The notes below the pieces were generated by a model. The model was given only the letters and a program-made list of their open reading frames with translations, was not told where the DNA came from and did no database searches. From an uncultured Prevotellaceae bacterium (lineage in GTDB: Bacteria; Bacteroidota; Bacteroidia; Bacteroidales; Bacteroidaceae): a stretch of DNA of 64,000 nt. A program made the position numbers and the translations under genes. Location: NCBI GenBank assembly GCA_946415645.1, contig CAMKTJ010000001.1, positions 62,001-126,000 of the forward strand, read 5' to 3'. The stretch's first letter is position 1. Every line of letters starts with the position of its first letter. Shown one piece after another: positions 60,329-64,000 of this stretch.

Positions 60329-60798
60329 TTCTTTGATTTTTTATAGGTTTCTCTGATTATGTTTCGGGCTCTGCTCAACTGCATCCTGACGGCGGCTTCC
60401 TGCATGCCCAGTGCTTGGGCTATTTCCTTGTACGTCTCGTCGTTGATGTCGTGTCGTGTCAGGATGTCTTTCTGCAGCGGTGTCAACTGGTTTTCTATTA
60501 GCTTCTTTACCTGCAGGAAGGTCTCCTTGGCATCCGTGTCAGGTGGCGGCTGAACCAGATTAGCATTCTCGAGCGATGTCTGCGGATGGCGGTTCTCTTC
60601 TCGCCAAAGGCTTATTTGCCTGTTTCTTGCCGCAGCCCTGAGCAGTTTCTCGCCCTCTGCTTCTGTCCTAGGGTCGTATTGACCGGCCCAAAGATTACAG
60701 AAGGCATCGTTGAGGGCATCTTCACCTGAATGCAGGATACCGAACTGCAACCTCTGCTGCAATTTCTGGTAGGCTATCGTTAGGTAATTCTTGCTCAT
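60325..60798 (-). CDS. ECF-type RNA polymerase sigma factor
   Basis: A 157-aa sigma-70 family protein with region 2 (GEDALNDAFCNLWAG) and a C-terminal region 4 helix-turn-helix (LTPLQKDILTRHDINDETYKEIAQALGMQEAAVRMQLSRARNIIRE). It overlaps its probable anti-sigma gene as ATGA and heads the operon reaching the carboxypeptidase-regulatory gene at 55116. It presumably activates its own operon. No TAnnTTTG box was seen upstream, which fits a promoter read by an alternative sigma. Confidence 0.9.
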   Translation of the reverse strand: MSKNYLTIAYQKLQQRLQFGILHSGEDALNDAFCNLWAGQYDPRTEAEGEKLLRAAARNRQISLWREENRHPQTSLENANLVQPPPDTDAKETFLQVKKLIENQLTPLQKDILTRHDINDETYKEIAQALGMQEAAVRMQLSRARNIIRETYKKSKK

Positions 60799-60910
60799 TT
60801 CAGCATGCTCTTCACTTTAGTAACGCACAACTTTTCTTCTTGTAACAAAAAAGTGATTATTTTTTCTGAAAATTGTTTCAAAGGTATGTTTTTCTGTGTA
60901 AAAATTGCTG

Positions 60911-60957
60911 CTACACGAGGGAAAAAATACAGCCACGTGAGGAAAAAAATATTTTCA
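60911..60957. repeat. ACACG/CACGTG motif region upstream of lplA
   Basis: CTACACGAGGGAAAAAATAC is followed by GCCACGTGAGGAAAAAAATA; the two halves are imperfect direct repeats of an ACG-GAGG-A-run motif. Related motifs lie at 15510 and 39572. Confidence 0.5.
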
Positions 60958-60965
60958 GGGAATAT

Positions 60966-60998
60966 TTTGGGTGTAATGTATCTTTTTTCATAAATTTG
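60966..60998 (+). promoter_or_regulatory. Promoter of lplA
   Basis: TTTG (60966-60969), a 21-bp spacer and TAAATTTG (60991-60998) give the best full match to the Bacteroidetes consensus in the window. The ATG at 61008 is only 9 bases after the box, so the mRNA has almost no leader. Confidence 0.7.
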
Positions 60999-61007
60999 CG
61001 GGCAGAT

Positions 61008-61721
61008 ATGAAGTATATTACATTACCATCAACCTTGGTGGGAGACACACACCTCTCGTTCTATCTGGCCATGGAGGAATATGTGGCACGTAACATAGAC
61101 GAGCCGGATTGTTTCTTTATGTGGCAGGTGAATCCTACCGTTATCTTTGGGAGAAATCAGGTATTGCAGAACGAAGTGAATGTGCCTTACTGCCGTGAGC
61201 ATGGTATTGAGATCTTCAGACGCAAAAGCGGCGGCGGTTGTGTCTATGCCGACAAGGACAACATTATGCTTTCCTTTATCACCAATGGCGAGAATGTTCC
61301 GTTTACTTTCAACCGTTTCATGACCATGATGATTTTCGTGCTGCAGAAACTGGGCGTTGAGGCGGCAGGGACTACGCACAATGATGTGATGATTGGCGAC
61401 AAGAAGGTCTGTGGCACAGCATTCTATCAACTGCCTGGACGCAGCATTGTACACAGCACGATGCTTTACGACACGAACATGGAGCATATGCTGAATGCTA
61501 TCACTCCATCGGCAGAGAAGCTGCAGAAGCATGGTGTGGAGAGCGTACGCCAGCGCATTACGTTCCTGAAGGAGCACATAAGCCTGAACATTGAGGAACT
61601 GAAGGCGTTCATCCGCCAGACACTCTGCAATGGGGAACTACAACTCACCGATGCTGATGTGGAGGGAATAAGGGAAATAGAAAAGAGCTACTTGGATAAG
61701 GAGTTTATTCAACGGCTCTGA
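61008..61721 (+). CDS. lplA: Lipoate-protein ligase (LplA-like)
   Basis: A 237-aa ligase that attaches lipoate to lipoyl domains such as GcvH. The family motif RRKSGGGCVYAD (RRxSGGGxVxHD-like) is at about residues 72-83, and GDKKVCGTAFY carries the invariant Lys. It lacks the C-terminal accessory domain of the 338-aa E. coli LplA. The start at 61008 is supported by the promoter; the frame runs upstream through the promoter to 60873. Its position before gcvT and gcvH suggests GcvH as main target. Confidence 0.9.
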   Translation: MKYITLPSTLVGDTHLSFYLAMEEYVARNIDEPDCFFMWQVNPTVIFGRNQVLQNEVNVPYCREHGIEIFRRKSGGGCVYADKDNIMLSFITNGENVPFTFNRFMTMMIFVLQKLGVEAAGTTHNDVMIGDKKVCGTAFYQLPGRSIVHSTMLYDTNMEHMLNAITPSAEKLQKHGVESVRQRITFLKEHISLNIEELKAFIRQTLCNGELQLTDADVEGIREIEKSYLDKEFIQRL

Positions 61722-61742
61722 GGCGGCCCCAAAGACCTCATC

Positions 61743-61774
61743 GTAATAACGTTATAACGTAATATCGAAATAAC
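61743..61774 (+). repeat. Octamer array GTAATAAC-type x4 between lplA and gcvT
   Basis: Units GTAATAAC, GTTATAAC, GTAATATC, GAAATAAC; the palindrome CGTTATAACG falls at 61750-61759. The rest of the gap to gcvT is AT-rich. No glycine-riboswitch features were seen. Confidence 0.75.
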
Positions 61775-61846
61775 GAAAGGGTCGTCCATCGAAATAACAA
61801 CAAACTGCAAACTAATATTAAAACCTTAAATAGAAACAACAATTAA

Positions 61847-62920
61847 ATGAAGAAAACTTGTCTTTATGAAAAGCATGTGGCACTGGGTGCCCTGATTTCA
61901 CCATTTGGTGGTTTTGAGATGCCTATACAGTATGCTGGCATTACGCCTGAGCATATGGCTGTCCGCGAGAAAGTCGGTGTATTCGACGTATCTCACATGG
62001 GTGAAGTAACCGTGAAAGGTAAAGATGCTGAGCGCTATGTGCAGCATATCTTCACCAACGACATCGCAGGCGCGCCCGTGGGTAAGATATACTATGGTAT
62101 GATGTGCTACGAGAATGGTGGCACGGTAGATGACCTGCTGGTTTACAAGATGGGCGAGAACGACTTCTTCCTGGTTATCAATGCGGCCAATATAGATAAG
62201 GACTGGGCATGGATGCAGGAGAATGCCAAGGGCTTTGATATCGACCTGCAGAACCGCTCGGGTTTCTACGGACAGATAGCCGTTCAGGGTCCTGATGCAG
62301 AGAAAACCGTTGAGGAAGTGTTAGGCTTGCCTTGTAAGGAACTGGTGTTCTATACTGTAAAGACCATTGGTGATGTTATTGTCAGCCGCACAGGTTATAC
62401 GGGCGAGGACGGTTTCGAGGTCTATGCTTCACACGAATACATTCAGCAGTGCTGGGACAAGTTGATTGCTGCCGGTGTTCAGCCTTGTGGTTTGGGATGC
62501 CGTGATACGCTGCGTTTCGAAGTAGGTCTGCCTCTGTATGGCGATGAGCTTTCTGCAGATATCACTCCCATCATGGCAGGTTTGGGCATCTTTGTGAAGT
62601 TGGACAAGCCTGAGTTCATCGGTAAGGAGGCGCTGGCTAAGCAGAAGGCTGAGGGTCCTGCCAAGAAGATTGTGGGCATAGAGCTGGCAGATAAGGCTAT
62701 CCCCCGCCATGGCTACCCCGTACTGAACATGGCTGGCGAGACCATTGGCGAGGTGACAACAGGTTATCATACGCTCTCTACAGACAAGAGCGTCTGCATG
62801 GCTCTCATAGATGCTCAGTACGCCAAGTTGGATACCGACGTGCAGATTCAGATTCGCAAGAAGGTATTCCCCGGCAAGACAGTAAAGAAGCAATTCTATA
62901 ACAAGAGTTATAAGAAGTGA
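61847..62920 (+). CDS. gcvT: Glycine cleavage system T protein (aminomethyltransferase)
   Basis: A 357-aa tetrahydrofolate-dependent aminomethyltransferase that takes the aminomethyl group from lipoylated GcvH and releases ammonia and methylene-THF. Conserved segments: [68 protein letters not shown] and [22 protein letters not shown]. Length is normal. The stop codon begins a GAAGAGT heptamer array; gcvH follows after 44 bp. Confidence 0.97.
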   Translation: MKKTCLYEKHVALGALISPFGGFEMPIQYAGITPEHMAVREKVGVFDVSHMGEVTVKGKDAERYVQHIFTNDIAGAPVGKIYYGMMCYENGGTVDDLLVYKMGENDFFLVINAANIDKDWAWMQENAKGFDIDLQNRSGFYGQIAVQGPDAEKTVEEVLGLPCKELVFYTVKTIGDVIVSRTGYTGEDGFEVYASHEYIQQCWDKLIAAGVQPCGLGCRDTLRFEVGLPLYGDELSADITPIMAGLGIFVKLDKPEFIGKEALAKQKAEGPAKKIVGIELADKAIPRHGYPVLNMAGETIGEVTTGYHTLSTDKSVCMALIDAQYAKLDTDVQIQIRKKVFPGKTVKKQFYNKSYKK

Positions 62921-62939
62921 AGAGTGAAGAATGAAGAAT
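62919..62939 (+). repeat. Heptamer array GAAGAGT/GAAGAAT x3
   Basis: Three units begin on the gcvT stop codon; same unit as at 19005 and 51378. Confidence 0.9.
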
Positions 62940-62964
62940 AGAAAACAATTAAACTAAAAATATT

Positions 62965-63348
62965 ATGGCAACAGTAAAAGAAGGACTCTATTATAGCGAG
63001 TCACACGAGTATGTAAAGGTAGAAGGTAATTATGGTTTCATTGGCATCACAGACTATGCTCAGCATGCATTGGGCAACGTTGTTTACGTAGATATGCCCG
63101 ATGTTGATGATGAGGTAACAGCAGGCGAGGAGTTTGGTGCTGTAGAGAGCGTGAAGGCTGCCAGCGACCTGTATTCTCCCGTTAGCGGAACTGTAGTCGA
63201 GGTAAATGAAGCTCTGGAGGATACTCCTGAATTGATCAACAAAGATGCTTTCGAGAACTGGATTATCAAGGTAGAGCTCTCTGACAAGAGCGAATTGGAT
63301 GCTTTGATGGATGCCAAGGCATACGAAGCATTCTGCGAGAATGCCTAA
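62965..63348 (+). CDS. gcvH: Glycine cleavage system H protein
   Basis: A 127-aa lipoyl carrier protein that shuttles the aminomethyl intermediate between the P, T and L proteins. The lipoylation site is the Lys in AVESVKAASDLYSPVSG (about residue 63). YYSESHEYVKVEG and FIGITDYAQHALGNVVYVDMP are typical. The stop codon opens a heptamer array leading to gcvPA. Confidence 0.97.
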   Translation: MATVKEGLYYSESHEYVKVEGNYGFIGITDYAQHALGNVVYVDMPDVDDEVTAGEEFGAVESVKAASDLYSPVSGTVVEVNEALEDTPELINKDAFENWIIKVELSDKSELDALMDAKAYEAFCENA

Positions 63349-63382
63349 TTCTCAATTTTCAATTCTCAATTTTCAATTCTCA
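63348..63382 (+). repeat. Heptamer array ATTCTCA/ATTTTCA x5
   Basis: Five units fill the gcvH-gcvPA gap exactly: the first starts on the last base of the gcvH stop and the next unit position is the gcvPA ATG. Confidence 0.92.
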
Positions 63383-64000
63383 ATGAATTACAAGTATTTT
63401 CCTCATACTGATGCCGACCTTCAGGCTATGTTCCAGAAGGTGGGCATCAAGAGTCTTGACGACCTCTATGCCGAGGTTCCCGAGCAGATTCGCTTCCGTG
63501 GCGAATACCAGCTGCCCGAGGAAATGAGCGAGATTGAGGTGCGTCAGCTCTTTGATAAGCTGGGCGCCAAGAACAAGCAGCTGACCTGCTTTGCCGGTGC
63601 CGGCGTCTATGATCATTATACACCCAGTGCTATCCCCCAGTTGCTCAGTCGTTCCGAGTTCCTGACCAGCTACACACCGTATCAGGCAGAAATCTCGCAG
63701 GGTACGCTGCATTATATCTTCGAGTACCAGAGCATGATGGCAGAGCTGACAGGCATGGACATCAGCAATGCTTCTATGTACGATGGTACTACCGCTACAG
63801 CTGAGGCTGTGATGATGGCTGTGGCTGCAGGCAAGAAGCAGAATAAGGTGTTGGTAAGTGAGACCATAGATCCCAAGACATTGGCGGTAGTTAACACTTA
63901 TGCTCACTTCCATGGTATAGAGATAGAGATGATTCCTGCCAAGAATGGCGTAACTGACCTCTCAACTCTCAACTCTCAACTCTCACCTGATGTTGCCGGC
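63383..64000 (+). CDS. gcvPA: Glycine dehydrogenase (decarboxylating) subunit 1, 3' end outside window
   Basis: The first 206 residues of the P protein, which decarboxylates glycine with pyridoxal phosphate. MNYKYFPHTDADLQAMFQKVGI, CFAGAGVYDHYTPSAIPQL, FLTSYTPYQAEISQGTLHYIFEYQSMMAELTGMD and NASMYDGTTATAEA are typical of the split subunit 1 (GcvPA), not the fused GcvP of many Bacteroides. Residues about 193-202 (DLSTLNSQLS) are coded by a CTCAACT heptamer array. The PLP lysine lies in subunit 2, presumably next. Confidence 0.95.
   Translation, partial: MNYKYFPHTDADLQAMFQKVGIKSLDDLYAEVPEQIRFRGEYQLPEEMSEIEVRQLFDKLGAKNKQLTCFAGAGVYDHYTPSAIPQLLSRSEFLTSYTPYQAEISQGTLHYIFEYQSMMAELTGMDISNASMYDGTTATAEAVMMAVAAGKKQNKVLVSETIDPKTLAVVNTYAHFHGIEIEMIPAKNGVTDLSTLNSQLSPDVAG
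63961..63988 (+). repeat. Heptamer array CTCAACT x3 plus one degenerate unit inside gcvPA
   Basis: Three perfect CTCAACT units and CTCACCT, in frame. It encodes a short Ser/Leu/Asn/Gln stretch where homologues have an unrelated linker (from memory). Confidence 0.9.

Noticed and set aside
61722-61846. Glycine riboswitch before gcvT
   Set aside because: The gap is short and filled by an octamer array; no glycine-aptamer core was found.

Overview
The window looks like chromosome of a gut-type member of the Bacteroidales, most likely Prevotellaceae. This rests on gene content and order (ftsX-DUF3098-uppP-truB-queA-folK; hemD-rnpA-yidD; leuS-yitT-rdgB-porZ), on promoters with the Bacteroidetes -7 box TAnnTTTG instead of sigma70 hexamers, on the near absence of Shine-Dalgarno sequences, and on a type IX secretion component (PorZ). 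No rRNA, tRNA or CRISPR was found.

Layout. 1-7.3 kb: end of an outer-membrane protein gene, a convergent fructokinase-type kinase, then a plus-strand run for tRNA modification, envelope and folate (miaB, ftsX, DUF3098, uppP, truB, queA, folK). 7.4-13.7 kb: a SAM-II-like riboswitch in front of metK, followed by tightly overlapping LOG, DUF4271, hemD, rnpA, yidD and tatD-like genes, then a CoA-transferase ending in a strong terminator. 13.8-28.9 kb: a beta-propeller protein, trkH, nadB, dacB, an outer-membrane barrel, and the minus-strand leuS-yitT-yitT-rdgB-porZ group. 28.9-39.5 kb: an accessory, partly AT-rich island with a candidate small RNA, a LuxR-type regulator, a palindrome, a short secreted RHS-like/T9SS-tail protein, a 2005-aa RHS polymorphic toxin with its probable immunity gene, and a second orphan RHS tip plus immunity gene. 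40-48.4 kb: a secreted TldD-TldE-like fusion, and a minus-strand pepC-rbfA-lolE-anSME-GH43 group. 48.5-55.1 kb: a mannose-release and catabolism cluster (phosphomannose isomerase, ROK kinase, GH92, MFS transporter). 55.1-60.8 kb: an ECF sigma/anti-sigma operon with surface proteins. 61-64 kb: lipoate ligase and glycine cleavage genes gcvT, gcvH, gcvPA (cut by the window end).

Two features stand out. First, the RHS island is built as a switchable cassette: the orphan tip repeats 141 bp of the RHS core, and both toxin-immunity units end in the same ~61-bp terminator repeat, so recombination could exchange the toxic tip. Second, the window is full of short repeats: heptamer (sometimes octamer) tandem arrays of many different sequences, usually abutting stop or start codons, and GC-rich palindromic elements. 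Both classes also sit in frame inside conserved genes (miaB, anSME, gcvPA, an MFS transporter and others).
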